Origin: JAZRZI01 sp045601325
GTDB lineage: Bacteria > Bacillota_I > Bacilli_A > RFN20 > CAG-826
Assembly: GCA_045601325.1 (NCBI GenBank)
Contig: JAZRZI010000043.1
Location: forward strand, 1-8,391
Reading direction: 5' to 3'
Length of the DNA: 8,391 nt
Part shown: piece by piece, positions 1 through 6,396 of the stretch
Layout of the letters: every line of letters begins with the position of its first letter
How positions within the stretch are numbered: the first letter of the stretch is position 1
Notes under the pieces: generated by a model
Told to the model about the DNA's origin: nothing
The model's database searches: none
The model's input: the letters and a program-made list of their open reading frames with translations, nothing else
Translations under genes and position numbers: made by a program

Positions 1-115
1 ACGAGGACCCGTTTACGGGTAGCAAGTAAAACTTGCAAGCGGTGGACCGCATTCGCCTGTGATGCAGGCGGCTGGTAATAGAGGGCTAATTTCTGCCCGA
101 CTATGAAAAACCACC
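1..115 (+). ncRNA. 3' part of a HEARO / IscB-type omega RNA, cut by the window start
   Basis: This would be the guide-scaffold RNA of an IscB-type RNA-guided nuclease. Seen in the sequence: consecutive small hairpins, ACCCG/CGGGT (7-11/16-20), GCAAGT/ACTTGC (22-27/31-36), CGCCTG/CAGGCG (54-59/65-70) and GGGC/GCCC (83-86/95-98). GGTGG (41-45) can also pair with CCACC (111-115) to close the 3' domain. The order of motifs (a hairpin, then GCAAG...CTTGCAAGCGGTGGAC, a GGCGG-type stem, then CCCGACTATGAAAA and CCACC) matches my memory of the HEARO consensus, and its G+C content is far above the surrounding DNA. In this family the guide lies at the 5' end of the RNA, here outside the window, and iscB normally follows the 3' end. 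No IscB-like reading frame follows, so this is an orphan or decayed copy. Recognition is from memory, not from a covariance search. Confidence 0.68.
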
Positions 116-140
116 GGATTGTCCGGTGGATATTTATTTT
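111..140 (+). terminator. GC-rich hairpin at the end of the omega RNA, possible terminator
   Basis: CCACCGGA (111-118) and TCCGGTGG (122-129) form a perfect 8-bp stem with a TTG loop, followed on the plus strand by ATATTTATTTT. On the minus strand the same stem is followed by five T. It could end the omega RNA and also stop minus-strand transcription from the gene starting at 264. Its left arm is the same CCACC that could close the omega RNA against GGTGG at 41-45, so the two structures are mutually exclusive. Confidence 0.45.
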
Positions 141-264
141 GCAAATAATCCAGAAGATTAATAGAAGTATAACAATAAGAGTTAAGTCTTCCATTCTCAT
201 TCTTTCCTAAACTAATACAATACTTGTTTTGAGAAATCTCCTTTGGGTAGAAAGTTCTATCCAT
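111..264 (-). pseudogene. 5' end of an unrecognised minus-strand gene, apparently interrupted
   Basis: A reading frame opens with ATG at 264-262, preceded at 8-nt spacing by a perfect AGGAGG (278-273), the best ribosome site in the window. It encodes about 50 plausible residues starting MDRTFYPKEISQNKYC, then enters the hairpin at 111-129. Beyond that the frame stays open to position 13 but is antisense to the structured RNA and reads as low-quality protein rich in Pro, Cys and Ala, so I do not count that part as gene. I recognise no family. It may be a gene cut by insertion of the HEARO-type element, or a genuine short leader or regulatory peptide whose message ends at the hairpin. The start is well supported; the end and function are not. 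Confidence 0.45.
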
Positions 265-325
265 GGTTAGAACCTCCTACTATGTTAAAGGGAGATTTTT
301 TAAATATTTTCCAAAATTATTTTTA

Positions 326-342
326 TTATTACGTAGTAATAA
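326..342. promoter_or_regulatory. Inverted repeat TTATTAC-gta-GTAATAA
   Basis: A 7-bp perfect inverted repeat with a 3-nt centre lies in the AT-rich gap between the minus-strand start at 264 and the mannosidase promoter. T324/A344 would extend it past one mismatch. The size suits a dimeric regulator site for either gene, but chance palindromes are common in such AT-rich DNA. The rest of 279-382 shows only T- and A-runs. Confidence 0.25.
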
Positions 343-382
343 AATATATTTATCTTTTTTGTTTTCTGCTTGTGGTCATTCA

Positions 383-411
383 TTTACTTAGCACGTGTGT
401 GATGTTATACT
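383..411 (+). promoter_or_regulatory. Promoter of the alpha-mannosidase gene
   Basis: TTTACT (383-388, 4/6 to the -35 consensus), a 17-nt spacer, then TATACT (406-411, 5/6), preceded by TG one base upstream (403-404) to give an extended -10. Transcription would start near 418, leaving a leader of about 17 nt that just contains the GAGG ribosome site at 423-426. Confidence 0.5.
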
Positions 412-434
412 TTTTTAGAAATGAGGTTTTCTTT

Positions 435-2882
435 ATGAAGACAATGCACTTAGTTTGTAATTCACATTTAGACCCTGTCTGGCAATGGAACTGGGATGAA
501 GGCTGCAGCGCTGCATTAGCGACTTTTTACGCAGCAGTTAAGCTAGCTAAAGATTATGATTATATCTTTTGCCATAACGAGGTTCTTCTCTATGAATACA
601 TAGAAAAATATGATCCTGAATTATTTAAGCAAATACAGGAATTAGTAAAGATTGGAAAATGGCACATTATGGGTGGATGGTATATTCAACCAGATTGTAT
701 GGTGCCTTCGGGAGAATCTTTTATTAGAAGTATTACTTTAGGAAGAGAATACTTTATAGAAAAATTTGCTTCTAGACCTACAGTAGCGATTAACTTTGAC
801 GCTTTCGCACATACAAGGGGTTTGCCACAAATTTTAAAGAAAACTGGTTATGATTCTTATATAGTTTGTAGACCAATGCCTTGGTATGAAAAAGGTTTAC
901 AGCATAAATATCCATTACCTAATGTTCCATTTATGTGGAAAGGTATTGATGGCAGCGAAGTCAAAGTAATGAGAGTCAACGATGACCATATTTATTGTTC
1001 TGGATTAGGAAAAGCTAAAGAAGCGATTCAAAGAAAGATTAATTATTTAGACCCTAATGAAGATGAAGGATTAATTCTTTGGGGTGTTGGTAACCATGGT
1101 GGAGGTGCTTCAAGACAAGACCTAAATGACATCCTTGAATTGATGGATGAAAAGAAAGGTGAAATGAGAATTATTCATTCCACACCTGAAGCATACTTTA
1201 ATAGCATTGACCCAACCACAAAATACGATAAAGAGTTTGTCACATTTAGAAAGAGTTATTCTTCCGTTTCATTAATTAAACAAAAGCATGATGAACTTGA
1301 AAATGAATTATTTAAAGCTGAAAAGGTTTGCTCTATAGCTGAATTTGTGGGTAGAAATACATATGACCAAAACATATTTAAAAACGCTGAAAAAGCACTA
1401 GCACAAGTGGCATTTCATGATGTCCTTAGTGGCACAGCGGTAAAATCAGGCACACTTTCTTCTGTTAGAAAAGTTGACACAGCGATTGAAGGATTAAAAC
1501 AGGAGTCTTATAAGGCTTTATATTCAATAGGGAAATCACTTCCTGCCACTCCAAATGGAGAATATTCTTTTACATCGTTTAACTATCTTCCTTATGAGCA
1601 CGAAGAACTTATTGAATCTGAATTTTTGCTTCTCGACGCTCAAGAAAACAATGCAATTTTTGAGATGTACGATGAAGAAGGAAAATCTGTTACTTTTCAA
1701 ATCATCAAAGAAGAATCTGAGATCGATATCGCAAGAAGAATAAGGTTTTTATATAAACTTAAGTTCAAACCTTTTGGTGTTAGAAAAGTTAATGTTCGTT
1801 TTTTGGGTGCTAAAGGTGACAAATATTATAAAGATGATTCTTTAGAAGATATCGTTGTAATAGACAAATATAAAACTATCAAAATATCCCGCAAAACAGG
1901 CTTAATTTTCTCTTATATCGTTAACGGAAAGGAGTTTGCTAACAAAGGAATGTTCCAACCAGTTATGTTTGATGATAATGAAGATCCTTGGGGATGGAAT
2001 ATCACAAAAGTCGGCTTCAAACATTACGATATGAAATTAGATAATTCTTCTAAAGGATTATTTAAAGGATTAAAAGCAGTACACGTTATAGAAGAAGGAC
2101 CACTTGCTACAGTGGTGGAAGCTTTATTCTCTAGAGGTCATTCTACAGTTGTATTAAATTATAAGATTTATAAAGACACGCCTTATATTGATGTTAAGGC
2201 TAGAGTTGTTTTAGCAGACAAGAATAGCGGAATTAAGATTAAACTTCCAATCAATGGTGCGAGTAAATATTTCTCTCAAAGCGCTTATGGCACGGAATTC
2301 TATTCTGCTGATGGAAATGAAAATCCACAAAACAGATTTGTCGGTGTTATGAACGAACAAGATGCATTTGTTGTTTATAATTCTTCTGGCGTTCATTCTG
2401 GAAGCAAAAAAGGAAAGAACTTATACATGACTCTTCTTAATGGTTCATGCTATTGCGCTCACCCAACAGGCCCATTAGGAAAGAACATATTACCTAGAGA
2501 AGATATCTATGTAGAAAATGTTGAAATTGGTTCCCATGACTTCAACTTTAGAATTCAAGTTAACAAGTTTGAAGAATGTGAAAAACTCGCCCAAGCATTT
2601 AACCATAGACCATACGTCAACGAATTCTATCCACACGGCAATGGCGAATTGGTTAAAGATGTTGTAAGTGTGTCTAATCCAAACATAGTGATTACCGCTC
2701 TTAAAAAGAGGAAATATGGTGGCTATCTAATTCGTTTATTTAATGGTTCTAATAAACCGGCCACAACAACATTAAACATCCTTGGGAAAACCAAGAAGAT
2801 CAATCTTAAAAAGTTTGAATTTAAGACTTATGAATTCGATGGCAAAAAAATAGATGATGCCTTTGATTCGTCCGCGTATTAA
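435..2882 (+). CDS. GH38 family alpha-mannosidase
   Basis: This zinc-dependent retaining exo-glycosidase removes terminal alpha-mannose, for example from N-glycans or mannans. The 815-residue protein has no signal peptide, so it is probably cytoplasmic and acts on imported oligosaccharides. The N-terminal catalytic domain shows the expected motifs in order: SHLDPVW with zinc ligands His11 and Asp13, NFDAFAH with the nucleophile and zinc ligand Asp122, and GNHGGG with His221. The family middle-domain signature follows as FHDVLSGTAVKSG, then a long beta-rich C-terminal region. Length fits bacterial GH38 enzymes. I chose the start at 435 because GAGG (423-426) lies 8 nt upstream and the catalytic motif begins at residue 10. 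The frame is open back to 243, but that stretch is hydrophobic, lacks a ribosome site and overlaps the promoter. The gene appears monocistronic. The exact linkage preference (1,2, 1,3 or 1,6) cannot be read from sequence. Confidence 0.95.
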   Translation: MKTMHLVCNSHLDPVWQWNWDEGCSAALATFYAAVKLAKDYDYIFCHNEVLLYEYIEKYDPELFKQIQELVKIGKWHIMGGWYIQPDCMVPSGESFIRSITLGREYFIEKFASRPTVAINFDAFAHTRGLPQILKKTGYDSYIVCRPMPWYEKGLQHKYPLPNVPFMWKGIDGSEVKVMRVNDDHIYCSGLGKAKEAIQRKINYLDPNEDEGLILWGVGNHGGGASRQDLNDILELMDEKKGEMRIIHSTPEAYFNSIDPTTKYDKEFVTFRKSYSSVSLIKQKHDELENELFKAEKVCSIAEFVGRNTYDQNIFKNAEKALAQVAFHDVLSGTAVKSGTLSSVRKVDTAIEGLKQESYKALYSIGKSLPATPNGEYSFTSFNYLPYEHEELIESEFLLLDAQENNAIFEMYDEEGKSVTFQIIKEESEIDIARRIRFLYKLKFKPFGVRKVNVRFLGAKGDKYYKDDSLEDIVVIDKYKTIKISRKTGLIFSYIVNGKEFANKGMFQPVMFDDNEDPWGWNITKVGFKHYDMKLDNSSKGLFKGLKAVHVIEEGPLATVVEALFSRGHSTVVLNYKIYKDTPYIDVKARVVLADKNSGIKIKLPINGASKYFSQSAYGTEFYSADGNENPQNRFVGVMNEQDAFVVYNSSGVHSGSKKGKNLYMTLLNGSCYCAHPTGPLGKNILPREDIYVENVEIGSHDFNFRIQVNKFEECEKLAQAFNHRPYVNEFYPHGNGELVKDVVSVSNPNIVITALKKRKYGGYLIRLFNGSNKPATTTLNILGKTKKINLKKFEFKTYEFDGKKIDDAFDSSAY

Positions 2883-2895
2883 TGTCTTTGTGATT

Positions 2896-2926
2896 GCAGG
2901 ATCCTATTTTGGGTCCTGCTTTTGTT
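2896..2926 (+). terminator. Terminator of the alpha-mannosidase gene
   Basis: GCAGGATCC (2896-2904) pairs with GGGTCCTGC (2911-2919), 9 bp including one G-T wobble, with loop TATTTT, followed by TTTTGTTT. It lies 13 nt past the mannosidase stop. The last codons of the converging AbiEii remnant lie in this hairpin. Confidence 0.9.
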
Positions 2927-3344
2927 TGAGAAGCACTTTCCATCTCGCCATCGGATGATTTTGAGCTCTACTAGCGACGTCGTTATCGAAAAGTAATTTT
3001 GGCAGGAAATTTCCGTTAGAAAACTCATTTAAATAACTTTTTTCTTTTTTAGTTAAATTAAATAATACTCTTAATTTTTTGACGACCGCTTCTCGGGCTA
3101 TAACTAAATCAAAATTCTCACCCCTTTTTGTAACCGGAAATAACTCTCTTTTTATATTTTCTTTATCCATAGAATAGATTTTTAAATACAAAGAGTCGTC
3201 GGTTTCAAAAATAGAGTCAAGCGACATATAAAATATTGCTGCTTTTTTAAGTTTGCTTTTATCAATGTTTTTAAAAGTCTCAAATAAATAATTTATATCA
3301 TGTAAGTCTCTTGGTTTGCTTCTATCTAAAAGCGCTGCAAGTAG
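2904..3344 (-). pseudogene. C-terminal remnant of an AbiEii/AbiGii-type nucleotidyltransferase toxin
   Basis: About 146 codons remain open with no internal stop, ending in TAG at 2906-2904. The intact family is roughly 250-300 residues: the toxin half of type IV AbiE-like toxin-antitoxin systems, a nucleotidyltransferase fold active in the cytoplasm. What remains carries two family signatures. At the N-terminal end is LAALLDRSKPRDLHDI, matching the family's AL..R...RDL.D segment. Near the C-terminus is NHPMARWK, matching the family's HPM..W ending. The N-terminal catalytic core and the partner AbiEi antitoxin gene are absent. Homology stops abruptly at about 3341-3344 and an in-frame stop (3347-3345) follows, exactly where TnpB homology begins on the other strand. 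The Met at 3227 is not a credible start, since homology continues upstream of it. I judge it non-functional. The family call rests on motif memory. Confidence 0.72.
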
Positions 3345-3531
3345 TCAATTATGTTATGAATGTGGCTATCAAAACAAAATATCAAAAGATCTTTCTATTC
3401 GTAAAGTTATATGTCCTAACTGTGGCTCCTCTTATGATAGAGATGTGAACGCCGCGAAAAACATATTAAGAAAAGGATTAGAAATATTAAAGGCTGGGAC
3501 ACAGCCGGTTAGCTTGTCGATACTGGGCTAG
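3340..3531 (+). pseudogene. tnpB: TnpB C-terminal zinc-ribbon fragment
   Basis: TnpB is an RNA-guided DNA endonuclease with a RuvC-like site, carried by IS605-family elements. About 63 codons survive, from ASSQLCYECGYQN to the TAG at 3529-3531. Two CxxC pairs (CYEC and CPNC) form the zinc ribbon, and SYDRDVNAAKNIL contains the last RuvC-motif Asp (DRDxNAAxNI). The rest of the roughly 370-420 residue protein is gone, including the other RuvC acidic residues, so no nuclease can be made. The frame stays open leftward to a TTG at 3316, but that part is antisense to AbiEii sequence and is not TnpB. Confidence 0.88.
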
Positions 3532-3606
3532 TTGTAGCCCTTGAGCAAGAAGCCCCCACTTCAAAACAATCGTTTATTTATTGTTTAAGTGGTGGGAGTA
3601 TGTCAC
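3481..3606 (+). ncRNA. Possible TnpB omega RNA (reRNA) scaffold
   Basis: In TnpB systems the guide RNA overlaps the 3' end of tnpB, runs to the element's right end, and takes its guide from the flank beyond. The region retains the expected structure: GGCTG/CAGCC (3493-3497/3502-3506), a perfect GGGCTA/TAGCCC hairpin with loop GTTG (3525-3530/3535-3540), CTTG/CAAG closing around it (3513-3516/3546-3549), then the right-end hairpin. If transcribed, its guide would start just after about 3606. No promoter is evident at the truncated left edge, so expression is uncertain. Confidence 0.5.
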
Positions 3607-3705
3607 ATCATCATAGGAAAATAGTGATGGTAGTATTTTCATACAAAAATTAAAGCACAACTATTTAAATAAAGCATGTTACACTCTAAAAAATGAATAG
3701 ATGAA

Positions 3706-5097
3706 CTATTTTTCTATCGTTTTAAACTCACCCTTGTTTTCACCGTGGCGTTTTAAATAGATGACAAATAAAAGTATAGCCACCACACTACACACACTAT
3801 CAGCGATAGGTGTAGCCCACACAATACCATATGTTGGAATAGGCTTTTGAAGTATGTACATTAAAGGTATGTCTAATAGTCCTTTTCTTAGCAATGCTAG
3901 GATTAGACTTCTCCACGCTTTTCCTACTGCCTGGAAGAAGGAAATGATGGTGTATGCAACCGCCGAGAAAGGAGCGCCTAAACATAGTATTTGTAAGAAT
4001 CTCGCACCATAATCTAATGAACCCGTTTCACCTATTTGAATAAAGATAGATGTTAATGGTTGAGAAAGTGTAAGGCTGATGGTGGTGCATATAACTGCAA
4101 TTACTAATGACATTGCGCCAGACACGAATACAACTTTTTTCATTCTCTTTCTATTACCACAGCTCTTGTTATAACCAATAAGTGGCAATACACCTTGAGT
4201 CATGCCTCTTACTGTTGAATGCGCAAACATGTTAATCTTTTTAGCTACTCCAACACCAGCTTGAGCGGCAATACTAACTTGAGACATTAAATTATCTAAT
4301 ATTGCGTAAGAGATGTTTTCAAATAGTGTCATTAAGCACGCAGGTATACCAACAATAATAGTTTCTAGTGGAATGCTGTTTTTGAAACACTCTTTGTTTG
4401 GTTTGAATCTAACGATTAATTGATCTTTCTTCTTAATTAAAATAATCACATAGTAAAACAAAGCAATCACGTTAGAAACACCAGTAGCAATACCAGCGCC
4501 TAATGCTGCTTTATCACTAGGAAGAATAACAAACATAAATAGTGGATCTAATGCGATATTAAGAACGCCACCAATAACAATACCCAAAGATGCATACAAA
4601 GATTTACCTTGTGCTCTTATGAGGTGTGAGAACAATGTATTTAACGCTGTTGGAATACCACATATAACAACAGTGATTAATAAATAAGAGATGGCTTTAT
4701 CATGTACTTCTGGATTGCTTCCACCGAGTACATTGATAAAGAAATCTTTAAATAACACTGCAAAAAGGCAATAAAATACGGTTGTAATCAAACACCCTAA
4801 TACCGCAAAGGAGGAAGCGTTCTTTGCTCTATCAAGATTTCCTTTGCCCATACTTCTTGCCATTACACTAGCAGCGCCTATACCGAACAAATTACTAATT
4901 GCGCTTAAGAACATGAACGCTGGCATACACACTGTAACAGCGGTTATCATCGCATCATTTTTTGTTAAGCCCACAAAGAAAGTATCCGCCATATTGTAGA
5001 TAACTAAGATTAGTTGTCCTATGACAGAAGGAATGGCTAGAGACATGATTGCTCTAAAAACAGACTTCTTTTCAAATAGTTCTTTATCGGTGCTCAT
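3706..5097 (-). CDS. MATE family multidrug/cation exporter
   Basis: This 463-residue inner-membrane transporter belongs to the multidrug and toxic compound extrusion family, which exports organic cations or drugs by Na+ or H+ antiport. The length and twelve expected hydrophobic segments fit. The first half begins with the characteristic PSVIGQLILVIYNMADTFFVG and continues with GIGAASVMARSMGKGN. The second half repeats the fold (GIPACLMTLFENISYAILDN... and GVGVAKKINMFAHSTVRGMTQGVLPLIGYN). It resembles the MepA-like branch, though substrate cannot be inferred. The ATG at 5097-5095 lacks a clear Shine-Dalgarno sequence; the next Met downstream would cut into the conserved N-terminus, so I keep this start. 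The gene is divergent from the cyclase gene and faces the TnpB remnant. No convincing terminator lies between its stop and the IS right end, whose hairpin may serve. Confidence 0.95.
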   Translation of the reverse strand: MSTDKELFEKKSVFRAIMSLAIPSVIGQLILVIYNMADTFFVGLTKNDAMITAVTVCMPAFMFLSAISNLFGIGAASVMARSMGKGNLDRAKNASSFAVLGCLITTVFYCLFAVLFKDFFINVLGGSNPEVHDKAISYLLITVVICGIPTALNTLFSHLIRAQGKSLYASLGIVIGGVLNIALDPLFMFVILPSDKAALGAGIATGVSNVIALFYYVIILIKKKDQLIVRFKPNKECFKNSIPLETIIVGIPACLMTLFENISYAILDNLMSQVSIAAQAGVGVAKKINMFAHSTVRGMTQGVLPLIGYNKSCGNRKRMKKVVFVSGAMSLVIAVICTTISLTLSQPLTSIFIQIGETGSLDYGARFLQILCLGAPFSAVAYTIISFFQAVGKAWRSLILALLRKGLLDIPLMYILQKPIPTYGIVWATPIADSVCSVVAILLFVIYLKRHGENKGEFKTIEK

Positions 5098-5106
5098 GTA
5101 TGTCTA

Positions 5107-5120
5107 TCGACTTATGTCGA
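5107..5120. promoter_or_regulatory. Inverted repeat TCGAC-TTAT-GTCGA at the MATE transcription start
   Basis: A perfect 5-bp inverted repeat with a 4-nt centre sits between the MATE start codon and its -10 box, overlapping the predicted start point near 5121. It could be a repressor operator or a 5' stem in the mRNA. Efflux genes are often controlled by repressors bound there. The arms are short, so the call is tentative. Confidence 0.35.
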
Positions 5121-5127
5121 GTATGTT

Positions 5128-5155
5128 AATATAACACAAAAAGAAAAATACTCAA
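5128..5155 (-). promoter_or_regulatory. Promoter of the MATE gene
   Basis: Read on the minus strand: TTGAGT (5155-5150, 4/6), a 16-nt spacer, then TATATT (5133-5128, 5/6) with TG one base upstream, giving an extended -10. The start would fall near 5121, about 24 nt before the ATG. Confidence 0.5.
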
Positions 5156-5194
5156 TGAAGAAATAAATTTTTTGGAAAGGTTTCTTTCTTTTAT

Positions 5195-5222
5195 TTGAAA
5201 AAAAGTTCGATTGGTTCATAAT
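5195..5222 (+). promoter_or_regulatory. Promoter of the GGDEF gene with shared GATTGGTTCATA element
   Basis: TTGAAA (5195-5200), a 16-nt spacer, then CATAAT (5217-5222); TAATAT at 5219-5224 is an alternative -10. GATTGGTTCATA (5209-5220) lies between and over the boxes and recurs at the same place in the promoter at 6397-6426. Confidence 0.6.
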
Positions 5223-5252
5223 ATTAAATAATTAACTTGATAAAAATTATTT

Positions 5253-6365
5253 ATGAGAAAACAGAACTTTAAGAAATTCTTGCCGACAAAAGAAAAAATA
5301 TTAGACTACCAATATCGTAGACATTTTATTGTGTTTTGTTTATCTATGCTTGCATTTATCGCATGTACTGTATTTGGATTAATTGATATCTTTACATTCG
5401 AAGGTATTAAAGTAACATATGGTTATATTGAACTAGGGTTTGCTCTCATTGCGCTGGTTAATGGATTTGCTGGCGGCTTCTTCTATAAAGTCATTTCTGC
5501 GGTTGAGATAGTTTTCTATTTGTTCGTTGTCGCTATCCTATTATTTATTTTATTCACAGGTGCAGCTTCTCCATCATCATTGTTTTGGGTTATGCTTCTT
5601 CCTTGTTGTGTTTATATGTTCTGCACATTCAAAATGGCGTCAATTATCAACTCTTTCATGATTGTTATCGTTGTTTTAATGTTCTGGTGCCCTCCAATTA
5701 GAGACTTAGCGCCTTGGCTAAAAGAAATGAACCAAACAAACAGAGATTTAATCATTAGATTCCCTCTTATTTACCTTGGATCTACTGGCCTTGGTGTTTT
5801 ATTCTCTGTTGTCTTTGGTTTAGTTAGTAAAGAAAACCACAGATTGTTAAAAAAATTTACTAAATCCGCTGAAACTGACTTTTTAACACAATTAAAAAAT
5901 AGATATTGGTTAGCTAGAGAATTTAAACACCACACTGATGTCTTAACACCTGATGATGTAGTTAATGTCATTTTCATTGATATTGATGATTTCAAACAAT
6001 TCAATGATAATTATGGTCACTCCTTCGGTGACGTGGTTCTCATTGAAGTGGCTAATACATTAAAAGGATTATGTGGTGATGAGGTTGTAAGATTAGGCGG
6101 AGATGAATTTGTATATATCACAATCAACAAATCACCTCGTGAACTTAGAAACTTATCTGAAAAGATTAGGATTTCGGTTGATGAATTGCAATTTGAAGAA
6201 CCTAAAGACGCTAATGTGACTGTGTCCATTGGTGTTGCATCACTTAAGGCTGATCAAGATTTCAACTTCGATAAAGTTATTGCGATTGCGGATAATCAAC
6301 AAAGCCTTGCAAAACAAGGAGGCAAAAATAGGGTTTTCCAAATCGAATTAACCAAAAGTGAATAA
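5253..6365 (+). CDS. Membrane-bound GGDEF diguanylate cyclase
   Basis: This protein condenses two GTP to the second messenger c-di-GMP at the inner face of the membrane. Of its 370 residues, about 25-192 hold six hydrophobic segments, a membrane sensor or anchor region with no recognised ligand domain. A short linker leads to a GGDEF domain at about 205-366: DFLTQLKNR (209-217), FIDIDDFKQFNDNYGHSFGD (241-260, metal-binding Asp243 and substrate contacts), RLGGDEF (280-286, intact active loop) and AKQGGKNRVF at the end. The signature residues suggest an active enzyme. The RxxD product-inhibition site is absent (LCGD at 273-276). The usual ALYxAK helix is degenerate (QQSLAK). No EAL domain is fused. 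The ATG at 5253 follows an AT-rich leader without a recognisable Shine-Dalgarno sequence. Its promoter twin drives the surface gene at 6549, and a c-di-GMP riboswitch lies 1.7 kb downstream. Confidence 0.93.
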   Translation: MRKQNFKKFLPTKEKILDYQYRRHFIVFCLSMLAFIACTVFGLIDIFTFEGIKVTYGYIELGFALIALVNGFAGGFFYKVISAVEIVFYLFVVAILLFILFTGAASPSSLFWVMLLPCCVYMFCTFKMASIINSFMIVIVVLMFWCPPIRDLAPWLKEMNQTNRDLIIRFPLIYLGSTGLGVLFSVVFGLVSKENHRLLKKFTKSAETDFLTQLKNRYWLAREFKHHTDVLTPDDVVNVIFIDIDDFKQFNDNYGHSFGDVVLIEVANTLKGLCGDEVVRLGGDEFVYITINKSPRELRNLSEKIRISVDELQFEEPKDANVTVSIGVASLKADQDFNFDKVIAIADNQQSLAKQGGKNRVFQIELTKSE

Positions 6366-6368
6366 TTA

Positions 6369-6393
6369 GGTAGCAGTGCTACCTTTTATTTTT
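6369..6393 (+). terminator. Terminator of the GGDEF gene
   Basis: GGTAGC (6369-6374) and GCTACC (6378-6383) form a 6-bp stem with loop AGT, followed by TTTTATTTTT. It starts 4 nt after the stop and separates the cyclase from the next transcription unit. Confidence 0.93.
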
Positions 6394-6396
6394 ATA

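Larger units (their letters stand above)
3340..3606 (+). mobile_element. 3' remnant of an IS200/IS605-family (IS605 OrfB/TnpB) element with its right end
   Basis: This contains the last codons of tnpB, a structured post-stop segment and a right-end hairpin (3553-3596) in which AAACAAT/ATTGTTT and CCC.CACTT/AAGTG..GGG arms pair, followed by GAGTATGTCAC. Such subterminal hairpins without terminal inverted repeats are typical of this family. The left end, any tnpA and most of tnpB are missing. The outer boundary near 3606 is approximate because the cleavage tetranucleotide cannot be fixed from one copy. Confidence 0.75.

Noticed and set aside
13..110. Continuation of the minus-strand frame from 264 through the structured RNA as one 83-residue protein
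   Set aside because: This part is antisense to a chain of RNA hairpins and its Pro/Cys/Ala-rich composition is not protein-like. The open frame is incidental.
243..434. N-terminal extension of the alpha-mannosidase frame, hydrophobic and Tyr/Phe-rich, resembling a membrane segment
   Set aside because: It lacks a ribosome site, contains the promoter and T-rich gap, and the GH38 motif with a proper start and GAGG lies at 435. The hydrophobicity comes from T-rich codons.
3316..3339. TTG at 3316 as the start of the TnpB fragment
   Set aside because: These bases are antisense to well-matched AbiEii sequence (LLDRSKPRD), so they do not belong to tnpB and no ribosome site precedes the TTG.
3601..3636. 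Hairpin-like CATCA/TGATG sequence after the IS right end as a MATE terminator
   Set aside because: The stem is short with a long loop and has no T-run on the minus strand, so it is not a convincing terminator.
5107..5120. LexA (SOS) box before the MATE gene, attractive because DinF is a LexA-controlled MATE protein in some bacteria
   Set aside because: The Firmicutes box needs GAACN4GTTC; the site reads CGACN4GTCG and lacks the required bases.
5771..6229. Minus-strand open frames inside the GGDEF gene, and similar frames inside the mannosidase, MATE and small-protein genes
   Set aside because: They are shadows of strongly supported genes, with no ribosome sites and no recognisable protein features.
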